From the NCBI RefSeq assembly GCF_010093065.1, contig NZ_CP048113.1, positions 3,906,001 to 3,970,000 of the forward strand: a stretch of DNA of 64,000 bases, given 5' to 3'. Below, one piece after another: positions 1 to 10,030 of this stretch. The position numbers were made by a program, and so were the translations under genes. The notes below the pieces were generated by a model, which saw only the letters and a program-made list of their open reading frames with translations, was not told the DNA's origin and did no database searches. This stretch comes from Chitinophaga agri (GTDB taxonomy: Bacteria > Bacteroidota > Bacteroidia > Chitinophagales > Chitinophagaceae). How positions within the stretch are numbered: position 1 is the first letter of the stretch; each line of letters starts with the position of its first letter.

Positions 1-911
1 TCCACTGTGGCATTGGTCATGAATGCCAGCGATGCAAGTACATCATCCGCTGTCTCACCGGTAAAAGTGGCTGTCACCGGCAATTGCAGCAATGCGCTAT
101 CTGCCGTGACATGTATGTTATATATCAGTGTGATGGTCTTCAACACTTCAGAGAGCGGTACATCTGTGAACTCCAGCTGCTTAGCTGCAGCATTCGTCAC
201 ATGCGATGCCACTTTGAAAGGTACTTTCTCCTGTGGCTGTTCCAGTACCATGCCTGCCGACAGTACGATACTATCCCTGCTACCACTATCCGTTACCATC
301 ACCTCCCCTGTATCCACATGTACCCGTAATGCGCCTGCCCTACCCGCGGCGTCCACACTGAAACGGGTACCAAGCACTTTAATTGTTCTTTCACCGAGTC
401 TTACTATAAACGGTTGAGCAGCATCCGGCGTTACAGTAAACAGCGCTTTTCCTTCCAGGGTCACTTCCCGTTGTCTTTTACCGAATCCGGGTAACACAAA
501 AAGGCGGGCCTTATCTTCCAGTTGCACGGTAGAGCCATCTTTCAGGTGAGCCACTACCGGCCCGGTATAACGCTGCATCCTGTTGCTGCGGAAAGTCAGC
601 CACCACAAACCAGTCCCTGCGGCGATCAGTAGTACGGCGGCCGCCATCCACCACTGCCGGCGTTTATGAGTCACTGTCATTCCTACCATACTGGCGCTGA
701 GCGCCTGCCAGGCACGTTCCGTATCAGCGAGGGAGACCTGTATAGCAGGCTTCTCCGTCAGCAACTTTTCCAGTGACGCCAGCAGGGCAGGATGTTCCGG
801 ACCACTTTTCAGCCATTCGTCCACCCATTGACGCTCAGCTGCATCCGCCTCACCGAGTACGTATTTACATAGCAGGGCATATAATGCCTCATCAGCATAC
901 AGTTTAGTCAT
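1..911 (-). CDS. FecR-family anti-sigma factor, 3' end outside the window
   Basis: The minus-strand frame opens with ATG at 909-911 (MTKLYADEALYALLCKYV) and stays open for about 303 codons to the window edge, so the C-terminus is missing. An N-terminal cytoplasmic segment of about 80 residues is followed by one membrane helix (WWMAAAVLLIAAGTGLWWL) and then a periplasmic FecR domain containing KDGSTVQLEDKARL and VLGTRFSVDAAGRAG. The remaining part resembles the DUF4974 domain at the end of many Bacteroidota FecR proteins. It lies 152 bp downstream of an ECF sigma gene on the same strand. In this family the protein holds the sigma factor inactive until a TonB-dependent receptor signals substrate. 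A SusC-type receptor gene would be expected just beyond position 1; that is inference. Confidence 0.9.
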   Translation of the reverse strand, partial: MTKLYADEALYALLCKYVLGEADAAERQWVDEWLKSGPEHPALLASLEKLLTEKPAIQVSLADTERAWQALSASMVGMTVTHKRRQWWMAAAVLLIAAGTGLWWLTFRSNRMQRYTGPVVAHLKDGSTVQLEDKARLFVLPGFGKRQREVTLEGKALFTVTPDAAQPFIVRLGERTIKVLGTRFSVDAAGRAGALRVHVDTGEVMVTDSGSRDSIVLSAGMVLEQPQEKVPFKVASHVTNAAAKQLEFTDVPLSEVLKTITLIYNIHVTADSALLQLPVTATFTGETADDVLASLAFMTNATV

Positions 912-1063
912 TGAACAGTTTGTAGTGTTTTAAACAGACGGAAAGCGGTATCAATCTGCCTGATCGCTTTCTTCGGTAACAGGACGCGGGTTGCCCTATG
1001 TTTCCCCTATGGAGAGGTGCAAATATTTTACTGTCCCGGCCCGATGCTGGCGGAAAAGGACCG

Positions 1064-1579
1064 CTACAACAACAATAATAGCAGATGCAGATAGTCCCTG
1101 AGTTCTTTATGCATGATCTTCAATGCCTTACCCATCTGATTCTCTACAGTTTTCACTGAGATATTCATCACTTCCGCAATTTCATGATATTTCAGTTGCT
1201 GCTGCCGGCTGAGTACAAACACTTCACGGCAACGGTCAGGAAGTAGTTCCAGCGCCTGCTGATACCGTTTTTCCAGTTCCCACACCGGTGATTGTACCGG
1301 CATATCGGCAGCCTGCATATGACCAGCGGCCTGCTCTTTTTCCTGTCTGACCGTCTCTTTCCTCCAGTTGCTGATAGCTGTATTCCGGATCGCAGCCAGC
1401 AGGTATGACCGGGTAGCACCTGTGATATCTATGAAGGCCCGTTTCTCCCACAGCCGAAGAAATACCTGTTGCACTACCTCTTCCGCCTCATGCACATTCC
1501 CAGTGTAGTGCACGGCAAAAGCGAGACAAGCGGCGTGATGTTCTCTAAAGATATCTTCAAATGTTTGGCGGTCCAGCAT
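1064..1579 (-). CDS. ECF RNA polymerase sigma factor, FecI-like
   Basis: The 171-residue protein has the two-domain layout of sigma-70 group 4 factors. Region 2 is at about residues 8-75 (FREHHAACLAFAVHYTG, then VVQQVFLRLWEKRAF). Region 4 is at about 110-165, with the helix-turn-helix segment LSRQQQLKYHEIAEVMNIS. The length is normal for Bacteroidota ECF factors. The C-terminus is a run of leucines (DYLHLLLLLL), which is unusual but does not disturb either domain. It is paired with the FecR gene downstream and diverges from pyrD. The predicted role is to direct RNA polymerase to a nutrient-uptake operon when the FecR partner releases it; the target operon cannot be seen here. Confidence 0.93.
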   Translation of the reverse strand: MLDRQTFEDIFREHHAACLAFAVHYTGNVHEAEEVVQQVFLRLWEKRAFIDITGATRSYLLAAIRNTAISNWRKETVRQEKEQAAGHMQAADMPVQSPVWELEKRYQQALELLPDRCREVFVLSRQQQLKYHEIAEVMNISVKTVENQMGKALKIMHKELRDYLHLLLLLL

Positions 1580-1714
1580 TGGTCAAAAACAGGGTAAAGA
1601 TATAATATATACCTGGCTTTGCTGCGTTACCAACTGACAATCACGAGTTACGCACAGTCAATTTCACTCCCGTAAGTCGCTCACAGCAGGCTACCGGTTA
1701 TTGCCTAACTTATT

Positions 1715-1722
1715 TATCTTTG
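1715..1722 (+). promoter_or_regulatory. Candidate -7 box of the pyrD promoter
   Basis: TATCTTTG matches the Bacteroidota -7 consensus TAnnTTTG exactly and ends 7 bp before the pyrD ATG at 1730, so the transcript would have almost no leader. No good TTTG element is visible at the expected -33 distance. The call rests on consensus match and position only. Confidence 0.35.
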
Positions 1723-1729
1723 TGCCCGC

Positions 1730-2758
1730 ATGTACAATCTTATTAAGAAAATACTTTTCCGCTTTCCGCCGGAAAGCATTCATTACCAGGTAATGAACGG
1801 GCTGCAGGTCCTGCATCGCCTTCCCCTGGGAAAAAATATTCTCCACTCCTTCTGTCAGCCGAAAAGCCAGGGACTGGAAAGACAATTATGGGGTCTGACC
1901 TTTAAAAATCCGGTAGGTCTTGCCGCCGGTTTTGACAAGGATGCCCGCTTTACCGACGAACTGGCCAGCCTTGGATTCGGCTTTGTGGAAATCGGTACCG
2001 TAACACCTGTCTCTCAACCAGGAAATGACCAGCCCCGCCTGTTTCGTCTTCCTGCTGACCAGGCCCTGATCAACCGTATGGGCTTTAACAATGGCGGCGC
2101 CATTGCTGCTGCCAAACGCCTTCAGAAAAGGAAGTCCAATATTATAATTGGTGGTAATATCGGTAAGAATAAGGTGACGCCCAACGAAGAAGCGATCAGT
2201 GATTATGAGAAATGTTTTCATGCCCTGTTTGATGTTGTGGATTACTTCGTGGTGAATGTAAGCTCTCCGAATACGCCTAATCTGCGTGCCCTACAGGAAA
2301 AAGAACCTTTAAAACAACTGCTGCATCACCTGCAGACCATCAATAGCCAGAAGAGCAAACCTAAACCGATCCTGCTTAAAATAGCGCCGGACCTGACCAC
2401 CAGTCAGCTTGACGATATTATAGAGATCGTACAGGAGACTAAGCTGGCAGGTATCGTTGCAACGAATACCACGATAGATCGTTCTAACTTACAAACGCCT
2501 GCGGCTGAAGTAGAAGCGATCGGTGCAGGCGGATTAAGTGGATTGCCGGTAAAAGACAAGGCGACAGCAGTGATCCGGTATATTCATAAGCATACCGATG
2601 GTACAGTGCCGATCATTGCGGTCGGAGGTATCTTTACCGCTGCCGATGCACAGGAGAAGCTGGATGCGGGCGCGTCACTGGTACAGGTGTATACAGGCTT
2701 TATTTATGAGGGGCCGACGATTGTGAAGAAGATCTGTGATGGGCTTAAACGTAATTAA
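1730..2758 (+). CDS. pyrD: Dihydroorotate dehydrogenase (quinone), class 2
   Basis: PyrD oxidises dihydroorotate to orotate in de novo pyrimidine synthesis and passes the electrons through FMN to membrane quinone. The 342-residue length and the N-terminal helical extension ([20 protein letters not shown]), which serves membrane association and quinone access, mark it as class 2. Class 2 features include the FMN/substrate segment [13 protein letters not shown], the substrate loop NRMGFNNGG, and [11 protein letters not shown], whose second serine is the catalytic base of class 2 enzymes where class 1 uses cysteine. The FMN phosphate segment IIAVGGI lies near residue 298. It is a single-gene unit ending in a strong hairpin at 2780-2816. 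Start and family are clear. Confidence 0.97.
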   Translation: MYNLIKKILFRFPPESIHYQVMNGLQVLHRLPLGKNILHSFCQPKSQGLERQLWGLTFKNPVGLAAGFDKDARFTDELASLGFGFVEIGTVTPVSQPGNDQPRLFRLPADQALINRMGFNNGGAIAAAKRLQKRKSNIIIGGNIGKNKVTPNEEAISDYEKCFHALFDVVDYFVVNVSSPNTPNLRALQEKEPLKQLLHHLQTINSQKSKPKPILLKIAPDLTTSQLDDIIEIVQETKLAGIVATNTTIDRSNLQTPAAEVEAIGAGGLSGLPVKDKATAVIRYIHKHTDGTVPIIAVGGIFTAADAQEKLDAGASLVQVYTGFIYEGPTIVKKICDGLKRN

Positions 2759-2779
2759 CACAAAGCTGTACTATAAACA

Positions 2780-2816
2780 GGCAAGGGGCACTTCAGTTGT
2801 TGAAGTGCCCCTTGCC
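2780..2816. terminator. Bidirectional terminator between pyrD and the GH127 gene
   Basis: A perfect 16-bp inverted repeat (2780-2795 and 2801-2816) with a 5-nt loop lies between two convergent genes. It follows the pyrD stop by 21 bp and the minus-strand GH127 stop by 15 bp, so it probably serves both. Flanking T/A runs are weak. Confidence 0.8.
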
Positions 2817-2831
2817 TATTTATAAGCATTC

Positions 2832-4832
2832 CTATTTTGCCAGTAGATCCACATCCACCACTTTCTCCGGGAACCAGACATTCATCTCTCCTTCCCCCCT
2901 ATTGGCCCAGGCATAATAAGGTATCAATGTAATACGTCCGGCAGCGGTACTGACCTCTTGTTGTTGCGCGTCTACATTAATACGCTTGCCCTCACCAGTC
3001 AATACCACTACGCCATTGAGCAGGTCCTTTCTCACCTCTGGCTGAAAATGACCGGGGATGATCAGATTACTTGTACGACCGTCATTATCCTTCCATTCCG
3101 CACAATAGATCAATGGACCGCGCTGAATAGCCACTTTCCCTATATCCTCCTTAATCTGATTATCTGCTACTACTTCGTGAGTATTCATTGGTAACTGCAT
3201 CTCCACGACATCTTTCTTCCCCCATTTTCTTTTGATCACCGCATATCCCTGTTCCAGTTGAAAGTCCACTGGCTGGCCATTGACTTTAATCACAACTTTA
3301 TGCGTGTCTTTATCTCTGAACTGATAGAGTCCGCCTGGAATGGCTTCCTGCCGGGCCCATCCCGGCACACGCAGTTTTAAAGTGAACGCTGTGGCTGTCG
3401 CCGGTTCAATATTAAAACGCAGATCACCCTCCCAGGGATAATTATTCGATTGCGTGATCTTCACCTTCTTCTTCTCCACCTGTATATTGGTTGTACTGCT
3501 GATGAACAGGTTCACATACACATCACCTGCTTTTTGTGCATAAATATAACCAGGCAGAGACGGCAGAAAGCGGGCCATATTGGTCGGACAGCAGGAACAT
3601 TCAAACCAGCCGGAACGGGCTGGCTCCTGGCTGTGATGATGTACGCCCTTCCTGATCTGCATCGCATTGGTATAAAAGAAAGACTTACCATCCAGTCCGA
3701 CACCAGAGATCAATCCATTGTACAATACTTTCTCTAGCAGGTCGATATACTTACCATCACCGTGCAACTGGAACATGCGTATATTCCAGTATGCATTACC
3801 AATAGCTGCACAAGTTTCGTTATAGGCAGTCGCATTTGGCAACTCATAATTCTCGCCGAAACGCTCTCCGTCAGGGATGGCCCCTATTCCTCCCTGGACA
3901 TACATCTTCTTTGTGACCATGTTATCCCATATCCTGTCAATCGCATGCAGATAGGCGGTATCTCCTTCCAATGCGGCGACGTCTGCCATGCCCGCATAGA
4001 GATACATCGCACGCACCGCATGTCCAACGGCTTCTGACTGTTGCACAACAGGCGCCTGGTCCTGCCAGTATTGACCATTCTCCCACTTATTTTTACTCTT
4101 TTGATTATACTGCCGCTTTCCTCTTTCATCAATAAAGAACCTGGCCAGTTGCAGGTAATCCTTTTTTCCGGTGATACGGTACAAACGTACCAGGCCCATT
4201 TCTACGATCTCATGTCCTGGTGCTACCCCCAGTTTACCCGGCCCGAATGTCAGTACCAGCAGGTCTGCGTTTTTCAGGGCAATGTCCAGGAAGTTGCGCT
4301 TACCAGTAGCCAGATAGTGCGCACTTGCTGCTTCAAACATATGTCCCGAGTTGTACAATTCATGACTGAGCTCGTGTTCCCTTACCCAACGTTCCGGACC
4401 TGACCAGGCATGCGGATGTGCAGGATCGATGGTACGGGCAGTATACAGATAGCCATCAGGTTCCTGCGCCTTTGCTACAACGGCGATCAGGGAATCTACA
4501 TATGCATCCATCTTCTTATCAGGAGTTACTGCCATAGAATAGGAAGCTCCTTCAATTGTCTTGTAGATATCCGTATCGTCAAACGGAAACGTCGTGCAGA
4601 ACTTGCCCTGTTTAGCTGCTGCCATTTCAAAATTCTTCACACGTCCTGTACTTTCGCATCTTGCGAAAGAAGCGGGGATAGTCACCGTATGATTAGTACG
4701 TATACGTGGTAACCAGAAGCTGTCCGTGAGTTTCACCGCAGTAAAATCAACCGCCCTTACAGGATAGTCTGCCTGCTGTGCACATAAAGGCAGCGTATAC
4801 AGCAGTGCCAATGTCAACAATTGTTTCTTCAT
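2832..4832 (-). CDS. GH127 beta-L-arabinofuranosidase, secreted
   Basis: The 666-residue protein starts with a signal peptide (MKKQLLTLALLYTLPLCAQQ) and continues as a glycoside hydrolase family 127 (former DUF1680) enzyme: an (alpha/alpha)6 barrel and then beta-sandwich domains. In the characterised enzyme HypBA1 a cysteine nucleophile sits beside a zinc held by one Glu and cysteines. The same set is visible here as ETC at about residues 339-341 and the pair CC at 414-415 in WFECSCCPTN. The family releases beta-L-arabinofuranose from plant hydroxyproline-rich glycoproteins and related glycans. It is 11 bp downstream of a susD gene on the same strand and is probably the enzyme of that uptake locus. 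The exact sugar remains inference because GH127 has other specificities. Confidence 0.92.
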   Translation of the reverse strand: MKKQLLTLALLYTLPLCAQQADYPVRAVDFTAVKLTDSFWLPRIRTNHTVTIPASFARCESTGRVKNFEMAAAKQGKFCTTFPFDDTDIYKTIEGASYSMAVTPDKKMDAYVDSLIAVVAKAQEPDGYLYTARTIDPAHPHAWSGPERWVREHELSHELYNSGHMFEAASAHYLATGKRNFLDIALKNADLLVLTFGPGKLGVAPGHEIVEMGLVRLYRITGKKDYLQLARFFIDERGKRQYNQKSKNKWENGQYWQDQAPVVQQSEAVGHAVRAMYLYAGMADVAALEGDTAYLHAIDRIWDNMVTKKMYVQGGIGAIPDGERFGENYELPNATAYNETCAAIGNAYWNIRMFQLHGDGKYIDLLEKVLYNGLISGVGLDGKSFFYTNAMQIRKGVHHHSQEPARSGWFECSCCPTNMARFLPSLPGYIYAQKAGDVYVNLFISSTTNIQVEKKKVKITQSNNYPWEGDLRFNIEPATATAFTLKLRVPGWARQEAIPGGLYQFRDKDTHKVVIKVNGQPVDFQLEQGYAVIKRKWGKKDVVEMQLPMNTHEVVADNQIKEDIGKVAIQRGPLIYCAEWKDNDGRTSNLIIPGHFQPEVRKDLLNGVVVLTGEGKRINVDAQQQEVSTAAGRITLIPYYAWANRGEGEMNVWFPEKVVDVDLLAK

Positions 4833-4843
4833 AACCTATAAAA

Positions 4844-6460
4844 TTAATAACCGGTATTCTGTTTCAGATTGCCATTCTTGTTTATTTCAATACGAGGTAT
4901 AGGGAACAGGGTACGGTAATCACCATTTGGCGTGTGTGAGAACCATGATTTCTTCGTGAATACTTTAAAGCGGATCTGGTCTTGTCTGCGGCGCGCTTCC
5001 TGGTTAAACTCCCATCCCAGTTCATCCAGAAACCGACCAAACTCCACACTTTCGCCACCTTCCTTTGTTTCTGCCAGGTGATTACGTAAACCATAATCAT
5101 AGACACTTCCTTTGACCAGGTCAGCCGCGGTGACGATTGCCTTCTGCGGGTGCTCTGTAAAGTTACGCTGTCTTACTTCCGTCACCAGTGCAGCAGCTGT
5201 AGCGGCATCTCCTTTTCTTAGCAGGCACTCTGCTTTCATCAGCAGTACATCCGCATATCTGAACAATGGCCAGTCATTGCTGAGCTGTACATTCGCTTTC
5301 TGTTTGATCTCAAATTTACCTAAACGGAAGCCATGTATTTCTTCTGACAGATCGATACCCGGCACCTCATTGATAAATGCCAGTGGCTTGCCGGTATAGG
5401 CGCCCATGGTACAATTCAGCGCTTCACCCGCTGCACTGTATTGTTGTCCCTTGATCCAGTTATCACGATACCTGGCATCCTCAGGATCGAAAGTATTGAT
5501 AAACTGAGGGATCGCGCAAATGCCTCCCCATGGCGTTGATTTCAGGTTGTAGGTAGCCTGGTTCGCAGGTTGTAATGTTTGCATGTGGACATCAAATGCA
5601 TTCCAGTCGGTTACATAGGTCTCATCAAAAGGTAATGCAAAGATGATCTCTTTTGAGTTTTCATTATCCGTTACAAACACACTGCGCTGCACGGGGTCCA
5701 GGGCAAAACCTTTCCCGGAATTAATGATCGCATTACAGGCAGCTATACATTCATCCCAGGCGGGCGTGCCGGTGTAGACCTCTGCATTGAGGTACATCTT
5801 GGCGAGTAGTGTATATGCAGCCCACTGATTGAATTTACCATAGGTGGTCCTGTCATTCTTATCGCTCAGCAAAGCGATGTTATCCTTTATTTCCTTTACA
5901 ATAAAATCATACACCTGCTTACGCGTGCTTTGTTCCGGCAGAAAACCATCCGGCACATTGAACGTTGTAACAATAGGCACATTACCATATACGTCACATA
6001 AGACATAGTAGTAAGATGCACGCAACACCTTCAGTTCTGCCAACGTCTCTTCCTTTCCACTGGTAACAGGAATACTACCTGATTCCAGCTGATAGATCAC
6101 CCTGTTGCAATTGGTAATACCGGCATAGGTGCGGCTCCATGTATTGATGGTCACATCATCATCTGACGTCCATTTATGTTCATGTAACCGGCGATAGATA
6201 CCCCCATCTACCCAGCCATTAGGTCTTGCTGGTACAACCGCCTCATCGGAAGTCGCTTCCTGTATGCGGGAATAGCCATTCCAGGCATTGAGGACCACAC
6301 GCCAGTTCACATAAGCCGCCCCTACCAGTGAAGCAAGGTCCTGTGCAGTAGGATCAAATTGACCAGCGATGATCTGGTTATAACTTTCATCTTTCAGTTT
6401 GGTACAGCTACACAGGATAATAAGCGTAGCCAGTAATATCTTTTTTGCAGTTTGTTTCAT
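4844..6460 (-). CDS. SusD/RagB-family glycan-binding lipoprotein (locus 1)
   Basis: The 538-residue protein begins with a lipoprotein signal (IILCSC, acylated Cys near residues 17-19) and has the SusD plan: an N-terminal SusD-like domain with tetratricopeptide-type helices (about 45-230) and a RagB/SusD C-terminal domain ending NKNGNLKQNTGY, a typical family terminus. SusD proteins sit on the cell surface as a lid over the SusC pore and capture oligosaccharides. It lies between a susC gene (19 bp upstream) and the GH127 gene (11 bp downstream), so the three are almost certainly one transcript. The ligand is unknown; the neighbouring enzyme suggests an arabinose-containing glycan. Confidence 0.95.
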   Translation of the reverse strand: MKQTAKKILLATLIILCSCTKLKDESYNQIIAGQFDPTAQDLASLVGAAYVNWRVVLNAWNGYSRIQEATSDEAVVPARPNGWVDGGIYRRLHEHKWTSDDDVTINTWSRTYAGITNCNRVIYQLESGSIPVTSGKEETLAELKVLRASYYYVLCDVYGNVPIVTTFNVPDGFLPEQSTRKQVYDFIVKEIKDNIALLSDKNDRTTYGKFNQWAAYTLLAKMYLNAEVYTGTPAWDECIAACNAIINSGKGFALDPVQRSVFVTDNENSKEIIFALPFDETYVTDWNAFDVHMQTLQPANQATYNLKSTPWGGICAIPQFINTFDPEDARYRDNWIKGQQYSAAGEALNCTMGAYTGKPLAFINEVPGIDLSEEIHGFRLGKFEIKQKANVQLSNDWPLFRYADVLLMKAECLLRKGDAATAAALVTEVRQRNFTEHPQKAIVTAADLVKGSVYDYGLRNHLAETKEGGESVEFGRFLDELGWEFNQEARRRQDQIRFKVFTKKSWFSHTPNGDYRTLFPIPRIEINKNGNLKQNTGY

Positions 6461-6479
6461 AACAGTAACATTAACAGGA

Positions 6480-9400
6480 TCAGAAACTCATGTTTACACC
6501 TACAGTAAATGTTCTCACAGACGGATATTTATCACGCTCATCATTACCAGGCGCCAGTCCCAGTCTGTTCACTTCCGGGTCTATTCCTTTATAGCCTGTG
6601 ATGACAAAAGTGTTCAGTGTTGATACGTACACTCTCGCAGCATGCAGGTATTTTGATTTCAGATGGCGGATGTTATAGCCCAACGTGATATTATCTACCT
6701 TCCAGAAATCACCGTTTTCCACATACTGGCTATTAAATTCAAGTGGCATATCCTTACTTAATACGGCTTTGCCATAGATCTTATCATAAGCTGATTTCAG
6801 GCGGTTATACTGTTGCAGACCGGTATTCTCGTAATACATGCGTTGGTAGTTCAGGATCTGATAATCGAATGCACCGCGCATGGTAATGTTCAGATCAAAC
6901 TGTTTATAACGGAAGCTGTTGTTCCATCCACCATAATATTTCGGCAAGCCATTGCCCAATACACGCTTGTCTTCGAAAGCATGCTGAAAATCATCATAGT
7001 TGACCGGCTTACCATCACGTCCTTCATAGATCCATTTACCATCATCAGAGATATCCACTACCTTAAATCCGTAGAGGTCACCAATATTGTCTCCGATATT
7101 CACAATGTGTGTGAACGTCTGTATAGGTTCTCCGGTGCCACCAGTGGTAAAATAGTTGTTCGTAGCTTTATACAGGTTGTTGGAAAGGCTGACCAGTTTG
7201 TTTGTGTTTGTAGAGAAGTTCAGACTGCTGCTCCATTCAAAGTCTTTCGTTCTGACAGGAATAAAGTTGACCAGTACTTCCAGACCTTTATTTTCCATTT
7301 TACCAACATTTGCGCGGGTAGAAGGGTAGAGGTTCGGCGGACTGGGTACCTGATAGTCGTACAACAGGCCATTGATACGGCGGATATAATAATCCACACT
7401 ACCATTTATTCTCCCTTTGAACATGGAAAAATCAATACCGGCATTGGTTTCATGTTTCTCTTCCCAGCGCAGGTCGGCATTCGGGTTTTGTGAAGGGCCG
7501 AGTGTCTGTATCCATACACCGTTAGAATATACATAGCCACCATAGTTCAGGATAGCCACACCCAGGAAGAGATTAGTAGGCTGAGTACCTGTAACGCCGT
7601 AACCAGCACGCAGTTTCAGGTCATCAAACAGTCCCTGTCCTTTCATGAATGATTCATTGCTGATACGCCATCCTGCGGATACGGCAGGGAATGTACCCCA
7701 TGGCTTCCGTGTACCGTACAACTGGCTGGCAGCTTCATGTCTGAGGCTGGCGAGTAACAGATAACGATCATCGTAGCTATAGGTTGCTCTTCCAAAGAAG
7801 CCTATCAGGTTTGTTTCTCTCTTTTCACTATACTGCGGAGCCAGTCCTTCTTTTAATGCCTGTCCGATACCAATGTTGTTATAGGTAAAACGGTCAGTTG
7901 GGAAGTCCCAGTTCTGCATCCAGTTGGTGTTGTATTCATTCTCCTGGTAGCTGTAGCCGCCAAGTAAGGTAAATTTGTGTCTGTTGATATCTGCATTATA
8001 CTGAGCAGTCAGTTCCATCAGGCGGTCAATAGATTGTGTACTACCTACAGATGCGTAGCCATTACGGCCATCTCTGAGCGTGGAAATGTGACGCTTGGTC
8101 TCAGCATATCCCCTGTCTTCATTATAACGCGTGTATGAGAACAATGCAGACAGCTTCAGTCCCTCGACAGGCAAGAGCGTCAGTGAGCCATTTAAACGGG
8201 AATTTTGAGACGTATTACGGCCATCACTCTCATATAACCTGGAAACAGGGTTCTCATAGTTGAAAAGGCCGGTCTGCTCATACCAGTTACCTGCAGCATC
8301 TTTCAGCGGGGAAGTAGGGTTACGGATGATCGCCTGTCTGTAAGTATATCCGTTAAAGCTGAAACCATCGCCGGTGGTAGTGTATTTGTTACTGGCGTTC
8401 AGCATACCGAGGTTGATACGCAATTTATCATCCAGCATACTGTGATTAATATCTATACGGCCGGTGAATGTCCGGTTATCTGACTTCTTCATAATACCTT
8501 CCAGTGAACGATAGTTCACATTCGCCAGGTAGTTTGTCTTGCTGTTGCCACCTCTGAATGTCAGGTTATGCACATGCGTCAGCGGCGTCTGTGATATTTC
8601 CTTTAACCAGTCGGTGTTAGCACCCTGATCCCAGGAAGCGTCTCTCACGCCATCAGCGATCTGCTGACGGTAATCAGCTGCAGTCAGCATTTCAGGTGCA
8701 CGGGCGATGGTTTGTGTACTTACATATCCACTGTAATCGACCGAGTTACTGAACGTGCCACTGGCCCTGCGGGTAGTAATGATGATCACACCATTTGTAC
8801 CACGGGTACCGTAAATCGCGGCAGCAGAACCATCTTTCAGTACATCTACAGATTCGATATCCTCAGGAGCAACTGTTTTAAGATCGCCGGGGATACCATC
8901 TATCAGTACCAGCGGATTGGCATTCGCACCAAGCAGTGTTGTATTACCACGTAACAGGATCTGTGAACCGCTGGTAGGATCGCCACTGGGTGTACCGATT
9001 GAAAGACCGGCTACTTTACCCTGTAACAGCTGACCAGCATCCAGTACATTTCCTTTTACAAAGCTTTCTGATTTTACAGTCGCAACAGCGCTGGTAAGGT
9101 CTCCTTTTCGCAGACTGCCATACCCGATCACTACTACATCAGCCAGGGAGTTCTCACTGAGTACGAGTTGTACATTCAGCTGGCTGCGCCCTTTCACAGC
9201 TACCTCCTGTGTACGGTAGCCAATATAGCTGATAAGGAGCGTATCAGACTCACTCCTGGCATCCAGTGAAAAGATCCCTTTCTCATTGGTCATTGTGCCG
9301 GCGCGCGATGATTTTACAACAATACTTACGCCAGGCAGCGGTTCTCCTTTTTCATCAGTTACAACACCTGTAATGATCTTGGCCATTCCGGCAGGAGTGG

Positions 9401-9842
9401 GCAAGCCGGCAACAGCGGCCTGCATAGCAGGGGAAACCGGTTTTTTCCTGATAATAATATAGTTACCATCCTGTACATATACGAGGTCATTGGGCAGCAG
9501 TAGCGCATCCAGTACTTCTTTCAGAGAACGTTTTTTACCTTCCAGCGCAGGCGCGGGAAGGCTGCTGGCCAGCGCGCCATCGACAATAAAAAAGAAAGGA
9601 GCCTGCGTTTCAATACGCTTCAGGACTTTGTCAAGCTTACTTTCCTTGGTGGTCAGCTGCAACATGACATTATTGAGGTCCTGCCCTTTAGTCGGACGGG
9701 CCATCAACAATAATGTTGTAGTACATAGCACCATCATTATCATAATCACGGTACGCATCAGCTTAAATAAGAGATCAGGTAAATAATTTATTGGCTGGGA
9801 AATGCACACAGGCATCCCTGACAAAATACCGGAGTATTTCAT
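6480..9842 (-). CDS. SusC/RagA TonB-dependent receptor with STN signalling domain (locus 1)
   Basis: The 1120-residue protein has a long signal region ending near ARPTKGQ, an STN (secretin/TonB short N-terminal) domain at about 53-132, a carboxypeptidase-D-like regulatory beta-sandwich at about 155-240 (GVVTDEKGEPLPGVSIVVKS), a TonB plug (VVVIGYGSLRKGDLTSAVATV, shortened here to its core VVVIGYGSLRKG) with GTRGTNGVIIITT, and a 22-strand barrel ending TVGVNMSF. The STN domain is what transduces signals to a FecR partner, fitting the FecR and ECF sigma genes just upstream. SusC proteins import oligosaccharides with energy from TonB-ExbBD. The chosen start keeps an extended signal region common in Chitinophaga; a start at the internal Met before RTVIMIMMVL is also possible. 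Confidence 0.94.
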   Translation of the reverse strand: MKYSGILSGMPVCISQPINYLPDLLFKLMRTVIMIMMVLCTTTLLLMARPTKGQDLNNVMLQLTTKESKLDKVLKRIETQAPFFFIVDGALASSLPAPALEGKKRSLKEVLDALLLPNDLVYVQDGNYIIIRKKPVSPAMQAAVAGLPTPAGMAKIITGVVTDEKGEPLPGVSIVVKSSRAGTMTNEKGIFSLDARSESDTLLISYIGYRTQEVAVKGRSQLNVQLVLSENSLADVVVIGYGSLRKGDLTSAVATVKSESFVKGNVLDAGQLLQGKVAGLSIGTPSGDPTSGSQILLRGNTTLLGANANPLVLIDGIPGDLKTVAPEDIESVDVLKDGSAAAIYGTRGTNGVIIITTRRASGTFSNSVDYSGYVSTQTIARAPEMLTAADYRQQIADGVRDASWDQGANTDWLKEISQTPLTHVHNLTFRGGNSKTNYLANVNYRSLEGIMKKSDNRTFTGRIDINHSMLDDKLRINLGMLNASNKYTTTGDGFSFNGYTYRQAIIRNPTSPLKDAAGNWYEQTGLFNYENPVSRLYESDGRNTSQNSRLNGSLTLLPVEGLKLSALFSYTRYNEDRGYAETKRHISTLRDGRNGYASVGSTQSIDRLMELTAQYNADINRHKFTLLGGYSYQENEYNTNWMQNWDFPTDRFTYNNIGIGQALKEGLAPQYSEKRETNLIGFFGRATYSYDDRYLLLASLRHEAASQLYGTRKPWGTFPAVSAGWRISNESFMKGQGLFDDLKLRAGYGVTGTQPTNLFLGVAILNYGGYVYSNGVWIQTLGPSQNPNADLRWEEKHETNAGIDFSMFKGRINGSVDYYIRRINGLLYDYQVPSPPNLYPSTRANVGKMENKGLEVLVNFIPVRTKDFEWSSSLNFSTNTNKLVSLSNNLYKATNNYFTTGGTGEPIQTFTHIVNIGDNIGDLYGFKVVDISDDGKWIYEGRDGKPVNYDDFQHAFEDKRVLGNGLPKYYGGWNNSFRYKQFDLNITMRGAFDYQILNYQRMYYENTGLQQYNRLKSAYDKIYGKAVLSKDMPLEFNSQYVENGDFWKVDNITLGYNIRHLKSKYLHAARVYVSTLNTFVITGYKGIDPEVNRLGLAPGNDERDKYPSVRTFTVGVNMSF

Positions 9843-10030
9843 ATCTTTAAATGCATTTTGTATGATGTAATAGAATACAAAGCCGTAGCGCGTGTTTGCA
9901 TGTATGGTTTGCAGACTTCTATGCAGACAGCGCTATGTTATCCTTTCCTTTCTGGAAGGGATTTTTTATGTGGTGTTACCTGGAAAGATGTTTGTTTGTT
10001 TCATAACGGGATTACTTATTATTCGTGAAA

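Noticed and set aside
6813..7493. 226-codon plus-strand frame inside susC of locus 1
   Set aside because: It lies wholly within the receptor barrel coding region, without own motifs or start context.
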